This document shows, in pieces, positions 1 to 10,240 of a DNA stretch of 64,000 bases. Made by a program: the position numbers and the translations under genes. The stretch's first letter is position 1; each line of letters starts with the position of its first letter. Below the pieces are notes generated by a model. It ran no database searches. It was not told the origin of the DNA and worked only from the letters and a program-made list of their open reading frames with translations. Source of the DNA: Mastigamoeba balamuthi (Eukaryota; Evosea; Mastigamoebida; Mastigamoebidae); the NCBI GenBank assembly GCA_902651635.1, contig CACRSC010001920.1:218046-282045 (forward strand), written 5' to 3'.

Positions 1-272
1 GAAACGCAGATATTTCCCTCCTCCGTTTTCGTCGCTGCACCAGCCGGAAATTGGCGATAAATCTGATGGTGCGAGATCCCCAGACAACACTGCCACCCGC
101 TAGCCTTGCGCGGTGAAGGGTAAGATAAGGGGCGAGGGGTATCTGCGGGCTGTGATCCCAAATGTGCGAAAACGAACGCGGTCATTGAAGCCCGCAGCCG
201 TGAAATCAGAGTTCTGACTGCTCGATTCTCAACAGTCCACACACACGCACACAGGCTGTCCCACTAGGGACC

Positions 273-340
273 TCCCCTCTTTCCCCTCTTTCCCCTCTTT
301 CCCCTCTTTCCCCTCTTTCCCCTCTTTCCCCTCTTTCCCC
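273..340. repeat. 9-bp tandem microsatellite
   Basis: About seven head-to-tail copies of the 9-base unit ctctttccc lie downstream of the prolidase stop codon. The array is pyrimidine-pure on this strand and almost perfect, so it is young or slippage-prone. Either strand can be read as a short open frame of repeated Arg-Gly-Glu or Gly-Lys-Arg, which is an artefact of the repeat and not a gene. The first 270 bases hold no recognisable gene. Confidence 0.9.
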
Positions 341-553
341 GCTCAACTCCCAAGAGTGGCTCTGAACAATTCTTGTATTCAATCCTTGTGTCCGGGGCTG
401 GCGTGGCAGCGGTGCCACGGGCGCTGCCCTGGTGCCTCGGGGAGCACACGCAGGGCAGGGGGGGGCCCGCCCGTCAGCCGGGTGTCCGGCCCGCCCGCGA
501 GGCGGCACAAACGCCTCTTGGGCGAGGACGGGGCAGGGAGGAGAGGCGTGTTC

Positions 554-2334
554 CTAATGGTAGTCGTGGCCGGCCATCCACTTCTCGACCTCGTCGACGC
601 TGCGCGGGACGTCGTCGAGCAGCTCGACGCCCGTCTCGGTGACGACGACGTTGTCCTCGAGGCGCACGCCGCCAAAGTGCATGAAGGCGCGGAGCTTCTC
701 CTCGACGAGGTACTGCGACTGCTCGGCGCTGGCAAAGGCGGGCTCGAGCAGGAACGAGTTGAAGTAGACGCCGGGCTCGACCGTCAGGCACATGCCGGGC
801 ACGAGCACGCGGCCGCTGCGCAGCCTGCTGATGCCGGGCTCGCTGGCGCGGCTCGTGCCGCGCGGGTAGCCGCCGACGTCGTGCGTGTCGAGGCCGATGA
901 GGTGGCCGAGGCCGTGCGGCATCAGCAGCGCCGGGATGTGCGCCCTGAGCATGCCGTCGACGTCGCCGCGCAGGAAGCCGCGCTTCTTGAGCTCCTCGCA
1001 CATGACGCGGTACGAGAGCCGGTGCATGTCGGGCCAGAGCACGCCGGCCTTCATGTGCGCCTCGACGGTGCGCAGCATCGCGTAGACCGTCTCGTAGACG
1101 TCGCGCTGGTCCTGCGTGAACTTGCCGTTGACGGGGTACGTCAGCGTCAGGTCGCCGTCGTAGCCCGCGTACTCTGCGCCCATGTCGCAGAGCACCAGGT
1201 CGCCCTCGCGCATCTGGCGGTTGTTGGGCGCCCCCGCGTGGCCGTAGTGCATCACCGCCCCGTTGGGCCCGCTGCCGCAGATGTTGCCGTAGCCGTTGTA
1301 GCGGCAGCCGCCGTGGAAGTACATGTGGTACATGAACGTGGCCTCGAGCTGGTACTCCATCATCCCGGGCCTGCACGCCCGCATCGTCGCCTTGTGCGCC
1401 TCGGCGCTCACGCGGGCCGCGTAGCGCATCACCGCCAGCTCGGCCGGCGTCTTGACCACGCGCAGCTCCATCATCTCGTGCCGCAGCTTGCCCAGGTCCA
1501 GGCGGTGCTTGTTGATCCCCTTGAACGTCGCGGACGGCGCCTCCAGCCCTGATATCAGTGACGTGTCAGATATAATAGATCCGCGAGATATTTCGCTGAT
1601 ATTTTCCCCTGCGGAGGGGGGAAAAATCTCTCCGGTTCTTTCACGCACCGCTGTCGGTGTTGACGCCGCTGAGCAGGTAGATGATGTCGGGGTTGAGGGC
1701 GTTGACGACGTCGGCCATCTCGTCGACGTACCTGACCGCGTCGACCTCGTAGCGCGCGAGGAACTCCTCGGGCGACTTGATCTTGCCCAGGAACGCCTGC
1801 CACTGCGGGTCCATGCGCGGCATGAACAGCGTTGCCTTGCCCTGCGCAGTCGCACACCAGCGGTCAGCGGCCCCGCACTGAGGGATTTCTTGTGTGCGTG
1901 TATGTTCTGTGCATTTGATGTTCTCGGATGTTCGGTGAGCCGGGCAGGAGGAGAGAGGGGGGGGACACGTGCGTTCATGTCGATCATGCCGCTGAAGCCG
2001 GGCTCGGCGACGCCGAAGGCCCACATGAACCAGCTCTCCTGCTTGAACGCGTGGTCAATGTCCGTGTCCTCGATGGGCTTCTCGTCGCCTCCCTGGTGGT
2101 GGGCGTTTTGTGGCCGGTCAGCAGGAGACGACAGGAGTATTTTATTATAGTGTTGGGTGTGGGCTTCATATGAATTGGGTGCGAATTGAATTGGAGGGGG
2201 AGGGGCCGTGCCTTGAGCAGGATGACCGAGTTACGGGGCGCGTCGTGGAAGCGCCCGACCAGGCGGGTGCGGTTCTCCTTGTGCAGCGTGAAGGGGACCT
2301 TGAGGGTGTCCTGGCCCTGGTGGTAGAACGACAT
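554..2334 (-). CDS. PEPD: Xaa-Pro dipeptidase (prolidase), four exons
   Basis: Cytosolic metallopeptidase of the M24B family that cleaves dipeptides with C-terminal proline or hydroxyproline. The model is 2334-2212, 2092-1973, 1841-1649 and 1548-554, giving 476 residues, close to the usual 490. The catalytic half shows the pita-bread metal ligands: two Asp in CDMGAEYAGYDGD, the His in HGLGHLIGLDTHDVGG, the Glu in VEPGVYF and the Glu in VRLEDNVVVT. The N-terminal exon begins MSFYHQGQDTLKVP, and WAFGVAEPGFSGMID matches the conserved prolidase substrate-side segment. Introns 1 and 2 close the frame only if they begin with GC (AAG|GCACGG and AAC|GCACGT); intron 3 begins GTGCGT. The ligands are seen directly; function is inferred from family membership. 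Confidence 0.95.
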
Positions 2335-3275
2335 TTTTACTGGCCTGCGGTGCTTTGATACGTTTGAATTACGTTTGTGTTGTGGGGAGCAGCGCCGAGA
2401 TTCTCTCCCTCGCCCCCCCGGATATTCTCGCTCCGAGGGGATCGGCGAAGAAAAGATGCAGCGACGTTCAGGATTCTGGTACCATTCCTGGATTTGCTCG
2501 CCGGCCTCTTATAGCGCTCCGTGAGCTCCTGCGTGCAACCCGTGGGGAGCTCGGGGCTGTCTGCGTTCGAGGGGTCATCTCAGTGCGTTCCTTCCTTTTC
2601 TGAGCTGAAAAATTGTCCCATGTCCGTTGAGAGCCGCCAGACGCGTCGGGACACCACGGGATGGCCCCCACCGTCAGTGGCCAGACGGCGGGCACCTGCC
2701 TCCTGCCATCGACCTGCTGTATCTCTCGATTCGTCTGCCAGCATGGCGGCGTGGCTCTCCTGAGGTGCTGCTGCGTTCAGTGGGGCTCAGTGAACCGCCC
2801 TGCACGCACCGGTTCACCGGAGGGCTCTTCCGGATCTGCCTCGAATCCTGCACAAGTCCTATCTGTTTCCCAGCCAGTTCGTATCCCTTGATGGATGCCA
2901 GCATATGTGCACTGCCCTCCGGAGGGCCTGCGATAGGCGCGACATACGCCATCAGAGACAAGGGCCGATGAGCGCAGCGATGAGGCGATGTCGCGGGTGC
3001 TGAGAGCCCATAGCGTCCTTCACGAAGACCGAGGAACGGCTGCGCGGTATTAGAATCCATCCAGTCCCGCTGGAAGCGGGTGCAGCGCACCAACCACGGT
3101 GATCGTCCCGAATCCCTGGGGCCCTGGCCCGGGATCGCCTCCTCGGAGAGGGAAAAACACAGGCGAGTATCTCTCGGGATCGCTCAACGAACATCGGGCG
3201 AAGACCCCATAAGATAGCCACCCGCCAAGGCGAGCAGCTAAAACGGGCACACGAATTGCAGACTTGACGCCCCGT
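2335..3275. other. Intergenic, no gene recognised
   Basis: About 940 bases between prolidase and the next gene. All six frames give only short or compositionally random open frames, with no signal peptide, motif or plausible splice chain. It should contain the prolidase promoter on the minus strand and the upstream region of the 3276 gene on the plus strand. Confidence 0.5.
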
Positions 3276-4191
3276 ATGAGCGCAGCGGCTCTCTGCGATT
3301 CCGTGCCCACAGGCGCAGCCCCCGAGGCCATCCCCCAGCCCGCTGCACAACACGGGTCGGTGCACGAGTCCGCTGACGCGCTCGAAAACACCCAGAGAGC
3401 CGTCGCGGACCCTTGCAGCGATTCCGCTGTCGTGCTCGTCGTCGGCGCCGGCACCGGGGCGCCACCCGTCAAGCGGACGAGGACATCCAGCCTGGCCCGG
3501 ATGGACGCGGTGGCCGCCAGCGGATTTGCCGAAGCTGACGAGGAGTCCGAGGCCGAGTTCGAGGCTCTTCTCAGCAGCTGCTCGTTTGACATCTCATCCG
3601 CACGATTCCCACCGATTCCCCCCGGTTCTCTGACCCGCGCCATCGTGCTCGCAGGACAACGTGTTCGACCGTGACGTGTGCCAGTTCCAGCCGAGCTCTT
3701 GCATGTGCCCGGACTGGGCGACCTGCACGTGCGACGACCAGCTCTACTACGGGGCACACGAGGACTCGAGGGAGCTGGCCGCCTGGTTCGTCACAGCGCT
3801 GCGCGAGTTCCGCGACATCTTCAGCGGCCCTCCGCCTCCTGGCGACGCCGAGCTGGCGGTGCTGTACCGACTGGGCCACTTCCTGTCGCTGCACGCCGAG
3901 GCGCCCCCGACAGCGGCCAAGAAGGCGGAGCGTAGGCGGGCGCACGCAGAGGCCGTCGCGAGGGCCCGGGTGAGCTCCGAGGAGGTCCCGTGCGCGGCCA
4001 AGGGCGAGGGGCTGGTCGCGTGGTTCGCCAAGACGCTGCAGAGGGACGGCGGGGCGCAGTTCTTCCTCCGCGTGCCCGGGGAGTGCAGCACCGTCGACAG
4101 GGCGCTCATCAGCATCGGGCGGGTCCTCTCCTCCGAATGCTGGACGGTGCGCCTGCTCGTGCCGCGTCTGTGGCTCTGGAGGCGCCAGTAA
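3276..4191 (+). CDS. Unrecognised acidic protein with paired WF domain
   Basis: Two exons, 3276-3599 and 3655-4191, encode 286 residues; the intron closes in phase 0 only as TCC|GCACGA...GCAG, a GC-AG intron. The N-terminal half is low complexity with an acidic stretch (EADEESEAEFE). The C-terminal half has a Cys-rich patch (CMCPDWATCTC) and then two segments each containing a Trp-Phe pair: ELAAWFVTALREF and GLVAWFAKTLQRDGGAQFF, ending GRVLSSECW. The same order, spacing and residues occur at the C-terminus of the palindrome proteins at 6337-7623 and 10241-11527 (VAVWF, GVLRWFVAGLAGPDNGVRFF, GRYLAAERW), so these are one local gene family. No signal peptide or membrane segment is visible. I do not recognise the domain. 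The ATG at 3276 is the first Met in the open frame. Confidence 0.6.
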
Positions 4192-4482
4192 GGGAGGTGG
4201 AGTCTGAACGGTAATCAGCTGTATTCTCTGTTTTTTTCTCTGCGGGGCTCAAAGCAAAGACCCGCTCAAACCAAAGCATAATAACGAGGTGGAGGTGCAG
4301 TAGTGCCTGCCCTTGGCTCCGGTGGACTTCGGAACTCGGTGAAACGCCCGATATGCCCTCGCAAGGACCACATTGTCCCGCAGATTCTGCCCTAGTAGGA
4401 ATCTTTGCGGTTTGAACAACCGACCGGAAAAATGCTACCACCTCACAAATAAGACTCGCCCAGCAACACACCACAGCCGCAG

Positions 4483-5911
4483 ATGGCCCGCAGCGGGGGT
4501 GCAGTCGTGCTTTTGCCGTTGCTTCTCTGCGCGATGCACTGCCTCGCGTCCGAGGACGACCGCGCGTACCAGCACGGCATCGACTTTGTGCGCAGACCCG
4601 ACGGCAAGTACTGGCTGATCTGGTCCAGCTCGGGCAACCCGCCCAAGGGCCCCGACGACAGCGGCAAGTGGACCGACGACATCTACTCGGCGCTGGTAGA
4701 CCCCGCCAACTGGAGCATCGTCCCCGCAAAGGCGGCGGCGTTTATCAAGAACCCCGAGGCCCAGGAGCCCGCATCTTCCGCCATAACCGACGACGGGCAC
4801 ATCATGGTCACCATGGAAGACGGGTGGAACACCAAGGCGAGCTTCCTTTTTCCTCTGAGAATGTGAAAACCGAGAGCCCGCATGCGCAACTGACTCGGCA
4901 CGAAATCGGTGGGAAAACGGGGGGAAATCGCTCGCATCGCAGAACGACGTGTGCCAGCGCTATGGTGTCTACGACACGGACCTGCGCGCCGTCAAGGCGT
5001 ATCCGCAGATGGTGCAGGACGGTGGGCACAGCGGCCACGTCGCCGCCGTTGGAAACCGCTTCGTCGTCGTCTACGCTGACGACTGGACCGACGAGGGCAA
5101 GACGGGCGTCTGCCTGCTGGGCGAGGGCCTCGACGTCAAGAGCGCCATATACGACTCGAGCGGCAACCAGCAGGGCTCCCTCATCGACGTCGCCGCCGAC
5201 GACGACACGAGGGACTGGTGGCCCTACGTCGCGGGCTCGGCGACGCGCGCGGTCTACGTGTGGCAGCGCTACGTCCCCGGGAAGACCGTCGCCGACCTCT
5301 ACGCCGCCGTGCTCGACCCCGCGACGGCCGAGTTCGTCCGCGAGCCCTTCAAGCTCGACAGCAACGTCGAGTACTACCACTACAGCGTCGAGTACGTGGC
5401 GGCTGTCGACAGGTTCTACGTCCGCGGCACGTACCACGACAAGAACGGCGCCACGTGCGACCGCCCGTCGACGACCAAGGGCTTCGCGCACCTGCTCGAC
5501 GCCGACGGCAACGTCGTGGCGTCCAACAGGAAGCTCGAGGCCATGGCGAGGGAGTCACAGCCCATCGTGCGCGGCGCGGCCGACGGGGCCAGCGCCCTCG
5601 TCGTGCAGCCGCGCCTGCCGACTGGCTACTCGGTGACGCGTATCACGGCGACGAGCGTCACGAAGATGGCGCCGATCACGGACACGTACAAATGGGACTA
5701 CTGCGGGACCGACGGCATCTTCCTGTCCGACAGCAAGGTGCTGGTGGCGACCCTGTCGACAAAGGGGATGGTCGTCAGGACAGCAGACGTCAGGGCCGTC
5801 CAGATGGCGGACGAAACGGCCGGCGACCAGGATGCCGCGGGGCCAGTTCAGACAGTGCATGCCCTCCTGTTCAGTGCCGCGTGGGTGGCAGCATTCAGCG
5901 GGGCGATGTGA
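4483..5911 (+). CDS. Secreted, probably GPI-anchored protein of unknown function
   Basis: Two exons (4483-4836, 4943-5911) encode 440 residues. The intron closes in phase 0 as AAG|GCGAGC...GCAG, another GC-AG intron. The N-terminus is a clear signal peptide (GGAVVLLPLLLCAMHCLA), and the last 18 residues are hydrophobic after a small-residue stretch and end at the stop (HALLFSAAWVAAFSGAM), the layout of a GPI-attachment signal. Between them are repeated short beta-rich segments (FVVVYADDW, RAVYVWQRY, DRFYVRGTY) resembling blades of a propeller, but no family is recognised. It lies 291 bases downstream of the paired-WF gene on the same strand. Surface location is inferred from the two terminal signals; function is unknown. 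Confidence 0.8.
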
Positions 5912-6336
5912 GTGGGGCTCTGGCGCAAGTTTCGGCGAGCAGTTGTGTATACACCAAAGCAGGAGAACAAAATTAAACTCGCCCGAGTCCTTTGCCGCAG
6001 ATGTTTCTGAATGCTCACGCACGAGCGAGGATATGAGCATCGACTTCCAAAAACTGAACTTCGATCTGACTTCGGCGATTCGAAGAGGTAGTTCGCACAG
6101 ACTATTCAACGTTTCAAAATCGGTTACAAGTGTCCTTAACGAGGGGAAACGGACTGCCGGAGGCCCAACCGCGGCATTACACAACCAGTGGGACCGTGTT
6201 GCATTCATACACACACTCACTTCCCCACACTCACGGTCTCACCTGGCTCCACCTCTGGTTGCTATCTACAGTCGATGCCGCGGGGTCTCGTGCATGCTTC
6301 CTCGAATGATTCCGCACGACGGGGACCGCGCGGCCC

Positions 6337-7623
6337 CTACGCGTTCCAGACGTCGGAGCTGCCGAGGATGGACCAGCGCTCGGCGGCCAGGTAGCGGCCC
6401 GCCCACAGGAGCACGCGGGCGGCGGTGCCGAGGCCGGCGGCGGGCTCTTTGCGGAAGAAGCGGACGCCGTTGTCGGGCCCGGCGAGGCCGGCGACGAACC
6501 AGCGCAGCACGCCCGCGCCCGCGTCGGCGGGCGTCCTGAGCGGCCTGCCGCGGGCCGCCTCGGCGCGGATGGCGGCGGCGTGGGCCTCCATGTGCCCGCC
6601 CATCATGTGCAGCTCCTTCACCCCGGCCGCCGACCGCACGAACCCCGCCAGGCCCTCCAGGAACCGCCCCAGCGCCTCGGCCCCGCGCAGCCCCAGCCCC
6701 GCCGGCCGCGGCATCGCCACGTCGTCGCCGAACAGCACGCGGCGCATGAACCACACCGCCACGCTCCTCTCGGTCGCCGCCTCGCCCGCCCCCACCACGG
6801 CGTCGCCCGGCCTCTGCTGCATGTACTCGCGCCGCAGGCTCACCGCCGCAGGCTCGGGCTCCCGCCTCCTCTCCCCGCTGGCCCCCGAGGCCCCGCGGTT
6901 GTCCTGGTCCTCGCCGTCGCGGTCGGCGTCGATGTCGCAGTCCAGCACAGCGCCGAACTGGGACTCGGCGATGAAGCACAGCGCGTGGACGCGGAAGCAC
7001 TGCATGCCATCGGTCTCCTCGTCGTCCTCCTCGTCGTCCTCGTCGTCGTCGTCATCGCCGTCTTCGGGCTCAGCCGTCGCTGCTTCTGCTGCTTCTGCTG
7101 CTGCGGCGGGGCAGGCCGCCTCGTTGCTGGCGATGCCGGCCGTCTGGTTGCCGTCGACTGCGTCGTGGATGCACTGGGCCACGCTGACTGCCACGCACGC
7201 TGTCTGGGCGTCGTCGTCGACGGCGGGGCGCGACGTCTCGTCGTCGCCGTCGTTGTCGTGATCGCTCTTGGCCGGACTGGCCGCCACGCGCGACGTCTCG
7301 TCGTCGTCGTCATGGGTGACGATGTGCGACGTCTCGTCGTCATCGCCGTCGTCGTCGTTGCTGCTCTTGGCGGGGCTGCCGTGCGCCAGGATGTGCGAAG
7401 CCTCGTCGTTGACTCGGTCGTGGCACTTGGCCTCTTGCGACTCGATGCCGTCGTGGTGGGCGATGACCTGCGAGGCCTCGTTGTTGTCCTTGAGGAGGGG
7501 GCTCGTGCGCACGCCGACGACGAGGTGCTCCGTGGCGGTGAGCGGACCAGCAGCGCCAGCGCCGTCGATGGGCACGACGACAGCCGCGCTGTCGCTGTCG
7601 GTGACACCGTCCTCGAACGCCAT
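6337..7623 (-). CDS. Acidic protein with C-terminal paired-WF domain (left palindrome copy)
   Basis: Single exon of 428 residues, start ATG at 7623, stop TAG at 6337-6339; the same length as its mirror copy at 10241-11527. The first half is extremely acidic with runs of Asp and Glu and imperfect repeats of the form DE(A/T)S(Q/H/R)(V/I) followed by Ala, Thr or His residues, and SPAKS spacers. The middle contains CFRVHALCFIAESQFG. The C-terminal 150 residues contain VAVWFMRRVLF, GLRGAEALGRFLEGL, GVLRWFVAGLAGPDNGVRFF and GRYLAAERWSI, homologous to the C-terminus of the gene at 3276. There is no signal peptide or membrane span, so it is probably cytosolic or nuclear. It lies 46 bases downstream of the small membrane-protein gene on the same strand. 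Function unknown. Confidence 0.7.
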   Translation of the reverse strand: MAFEDGVTDSDSAAVVVPIDGAGAAGPLTATEHLVVGVRTSPLLKDNNEASQVIAHHDGIESQEAKCHDRVNDEASHILAHGSPAKSSNDDDGDDDETSHIVTHDDDDETSRVAASPAKSDHDNDGDDETSRPAVDDDAQTACVAVSVAQCIHDAVDGNQTAGIASNEAACPAAAAEAAEAATAEPEDGDDDDDEDDEEDDEETDGMQCFRVHALCFIAESQFGAVLDCDIDADRDGEDQDNRGASGASGERRREPEPAAVSLRREYMQQRPGDAVVGAGEAATERSVAVWFMRRVLFGDDVAMPRPAGLGLRGAEALGRFLEGLAGFVRSAAGVKELHMMGGHMEAHAAAIRAEAARGRPLRTPADAGAGVLRWFVAGLAGPDNGVRFFRKEPAAGLGTAARVLLWAGRYLAAERWSILGSSDVWNA

Positions 7624-7669
7624 GCTGTCGAAAGCACCAGCGCTGTATCGTTGCCCGTGCGATGAAATC

Positions 7670-8354
7670 TTACTCAGTCGGAGGGGGGCAGACAGGGGGG
7701 GCGAGAGCAAAAGCGCACCCGAGACGCGTGCAGGCGCGTACATGGCGGACGACAACGGCCAGGGTGACCACTGCGACGACCGCCGCCCCTCCGACACACC
7801 CGCCCACGATGAGCCTGCGCACCACGTGCCACGGTGTTCGCCCCCCAGGTGTCAGATGTTCTCGCGACGCATGCCCTCCGACAGGCGGAAGAGAGAAATA
7901 TGAAGGAGCAGGGGGCGCAGGGCACGGGGGGCGCAGCAGAGGCCACAGCGAAAAAGCCCCAGTCCAACACAATTGACACCGCGCCCAGAGATACGCGGGC
8001 TATTCTTGACAATGCCCAAAACCCCTGGGATCGCGCGCCGAGGGGGCCTGGGGGGGGCGGGGCGCACGCGACGCGGATCGGGGTGGTGAGGCGGGGGGCC
8101 TGGGGGACGTGGGGGCCGGCGTGGGTGACGAGGGTCGTGGGCTCGCTGCTCGAGTCGGCCGAGGTCACCTCCATCACGCCCATCTCGGCTCCGCTGCTCT
8201 CCGACGGCTCCTCCGCAGACCACATCGGGTCCGCGGACGCCGAGGCGTCGTCGCGCGCGCGCGGGGCGGCCAGGACGGCGACGGCGGCTGCGAGCGAGGC
8301 GGCGAGGAGCAGCGCGAGGGCGACGGCTGCGGTTGCGGTGGCAACAGACTTCAT
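7670..8354 (-). CDS. Small secreted/type I membrane protein (left palindrome copy)
   Basis: Two exons, 8354-8068 and 7814-7670, give 143 residues. The donor (GTGCGC) and acceptor (GTGCGCAG) match the common local splice sites and the phase closes in both palindrome arms. The protein has a strong Ala/Leu signal peptide (ATAAVALALLLAASLAAAVAVLAA), a Ser/Thr/Pro-rich extracellular part of about 65 residues, one membrane segment (LIVGGCVGGAAVVAVVTLAVVV) and a short basic tail. A TATA box lies about 130 bases upstream. The splice model is supported by conservation: between the arms the exon frames are kept while the intron carries frame-breaking indels. No homolog recognised. Confidence 0.65.
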
Positions 8355-8480
8355 TTTTTTGAACGGCTGGGGGCAGAAAGCAAAAGGCAAAGAGAAAGAA
8401 AGGGGTTTTGGTGGCTCTGGTTGGCTTGGCGCTCTCTGCGAAGGCTTTTTAAAAAGTGAGGTGGCGGCGCCTGCGGGCCC

Positions 8481-8488
8481 TTTATATA
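8481..8488 (-). promoter_or_regulatory. TATA box, left palindrome cassette
   Basis: Reads TATATAAA on the minus strand within CACTATATAAAGGGC, about 127 bases upstream of the ATG at 8354. It is identical in the mirror arm, supporting a shared RNA polymerase II promoter architecture for the two cassettes. Confidence 0.75.
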
Positions 8489-8756
8489 GTGCCGGGCGGC
8501 GGCGTTTTCGCAACTGGAAGAGGGTGAGTGCGGATGCTGGACTGGGAGGCAGCGGCTTTTCCCGAGGGCCCGTGCAGCAGCGGATCCGGAAGGCGGCAAA
8601 TCGACAATTGAAGTCTCCGTTCAACAACCAATCGCATTTCCCGTTTGTCCGGAGCCGGTGCGTTCGCGGTGCGCGCGCCGCACGTTCCTCGAGCTCGCTG
8701 TTCGCGCGGTGCGCAGTCCCCAAGGCCCGCGTCCCGCTGGGCGGTCGCGGCGCTCT

Positions 8757-9098
8757 GCATCACTTGAATTCGGGCCCCCGGCGCTGCACGTGCTGCTCGA
8801 CCTCGGGCTCCTCGATACTCTGCCGCAGGATCAAGCAGGCCCAGGGAAGATGGCTCGCACGGTCCGAGTAGTGCGCACTCCCCTCATCGATCATCATCCT
8901 GCAAGGACTGCTGGGCACCACTCCTCGGCTGCCGAGGGATAGGAGACGCCCGAAATGCCCTGGGGCACGATGTGGACGCCTGCCTTGAGGGCCCAGAGGT
9001 AAGGTACGGATTCTTCAGTCCACTTGGATGCGCGCAGAGCCGGATTAGTGTCGCGCGGCCAGCGCATTGGCCCGCAACGAGTTGCGGCCCGATGCCGA
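8757..9098. other. Spacer at the centre of the palindrome
   Basis: 342 bases of unique sequence separate the two arms. It contains no open frame with coding character. The two cassettes are transcribed outward from here, so any element controlling both promoters would sit in or beside this spacer. Confidence 0.7.
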
Positions 9099-9366
9099 AG
9101 AGCGCCGCGACCGCCCAGCGGGACGCGGGCCTTGGGGACTGCGCACCGCGCGAACAGCGAGCTCGAGGAACGTGCGGCGCGCGCACCGCGAACGCACCGG
9201 CTCCGGACAAACGGGAAATGCGATTGGTTGTTGAACGGAGACTTCAATTGTCGATTTGCCGCCTTCCGGATCCGCTGCTGCACGGGCCCTCGGGAAAAGC
9301 CGCTGCCTCCCAGTCCAGCATCCGCACTCACCCTCTTCCAGTTGCGAAAACGCCGCCGCCCGGCAC

Positions 9367-9374
9367 TATATAAA
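9367..9374 (+). promoter_or_regulatory. TATA box, right palindrome cassette
   Basis: TATATAAA within CACTATATAAAGGGC, 127 bases before the ATG at 9501 and conserved in the left arm. Confidence 0.75.
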
Positions 9375-9500
9375 GGGCCCGCAGGCGCCGCCACCTCACT
9401 TTTTAAAAAGCCTTCGCAGAGAGCGCCAAGCCAACCAGAGCCACCAAAACCCCTTTCTTTCTCTTTGCCTTTTGCTTTCTGCCCCCAGCCGTTCAAAAAA

Positions 9501-10194
9501 ATGAAGTCTGTTGCCACCGCAACCGCAGCCGTCGCCCTCGCGCTGCTCCTCGCCGCCTCGCTCGCAGCCGCCGTCGCCGTCCTGGCCGCCCCGCGCGCGC
9601 GCGACGACGCCTCGGCGTCCGCGGACCCGATGTGGTCTGCGGAGGAGCCGTCGGAGAGCAGCGGAGCCGAGATGGGCGTGATGGAGGTGACCTCGGCCGA
9701 CTCGAGCAGCGAGCCCACGACCCTCGTCACCCACGCCGGCCCCCACGTCCCCCAGGCCCCCCGCCTCACCACCCCGATCCGCGTCGCGTGCGCCCCGCCC
9801 CCCCCAGGCCCCCTCGGCGCGCGATCCCAGGGGTTTTGGGCATTGTCAAGAATAGCCCGCGTATCTCTGGGCGCGGTGTCAATTGTGTTGGACTGGGGCT
9901 TTTTCGCTGTGGCCTTGCTTGTGGCCTCTGCTGTGCCCCCGTGCCCTGCGCCCCCTGCTCCTTCATATTTCTCTCTTCCTCCTGTCGGAGGGCATGCGCC
10001 GCGAGAACATCTGACACCTGGGGGGGCGAACACCGTGGCACGTGGTGCGCAGGCTCATCGTGGGCGGGTGTGTCGGAGGGGCGGCGGTCGTCGCAGCGGC
10101 CACCCTGGCCGTTGTCGTCCGCCATGTACGCGCCTGCACGCGTCTCGGGTGCGCTTTTGCTCTCGCCCCCCTCTGCCCCCCTCCGACTGAGTAA
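9501..10194 (+). CDS. Small secreted/type I membrane protein (right palindrome copy)
   Basis: Exons 9501-9787 and 10053-10194 give 142 residues: signal peptide, Ser/Thr/Pro-rich ectodomain (VTSADSSSEPTTLVTHAG), one membrane segment (LIVGGCVGGAAVVAAATLAVVV) and a short Cys- and Arg-containing tail. It differs from the left copy by a few residues, including VV to AA inside the membrane segment and one missing residue near the C-terminus. The intron holds a 12-base insertion relative to the left arm. An unspliced reading would run through as a longer Pro/Arg-rich frame, but that frame is not conserved between the arms. Function unknown. Confidence 0.65.
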
Positions 10195-10240
10195 GATTTC
10201 ATCGCACGGGCAACGATACAGCGCTGGTGCTTTCGACAGC

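Larger units (their letters stand above)
6175..8756. repeat. Large inverted repeat, left arm
   Basis: This 2.58 kb segment is the reverse complement of 9099-11697 with only scattered substitutions and small indels. It carries two minus-strand genes plus their promoter and 3' flank. Similarity begins near the gaccgtgtt / cattcatacacaca stretch at 6185-6210 and stops abruptly at cgctct, 8756. One visible difference is a 12-base stretch present in the right arm (around 9917) and missing here. Confidence 0.95.

Noticed and set aside
273-340. CRISPR-like array
   Set aside because: A 9-base head-to-tail microsatellite without spacers in eukaryotic nuclear DNA. No CRISPR or cas gene seen anywhere.
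356-1552. Long plus-strand open frame of about 400 codons opposite prolidase
   Set aside because: It is antisense to well-conserved prolidase exons and rich in Val, Ala, Arg and His, the expected shadow of GC-rich codons on the other strand.
9501-10190. Unspliced reading of the small membrane-protein gene as a longer Pro/Arg-rich protein
   Set aside because: The middle part changes frame between the palindrome arms, while the spliced model closes in both and yields a membrane segment.
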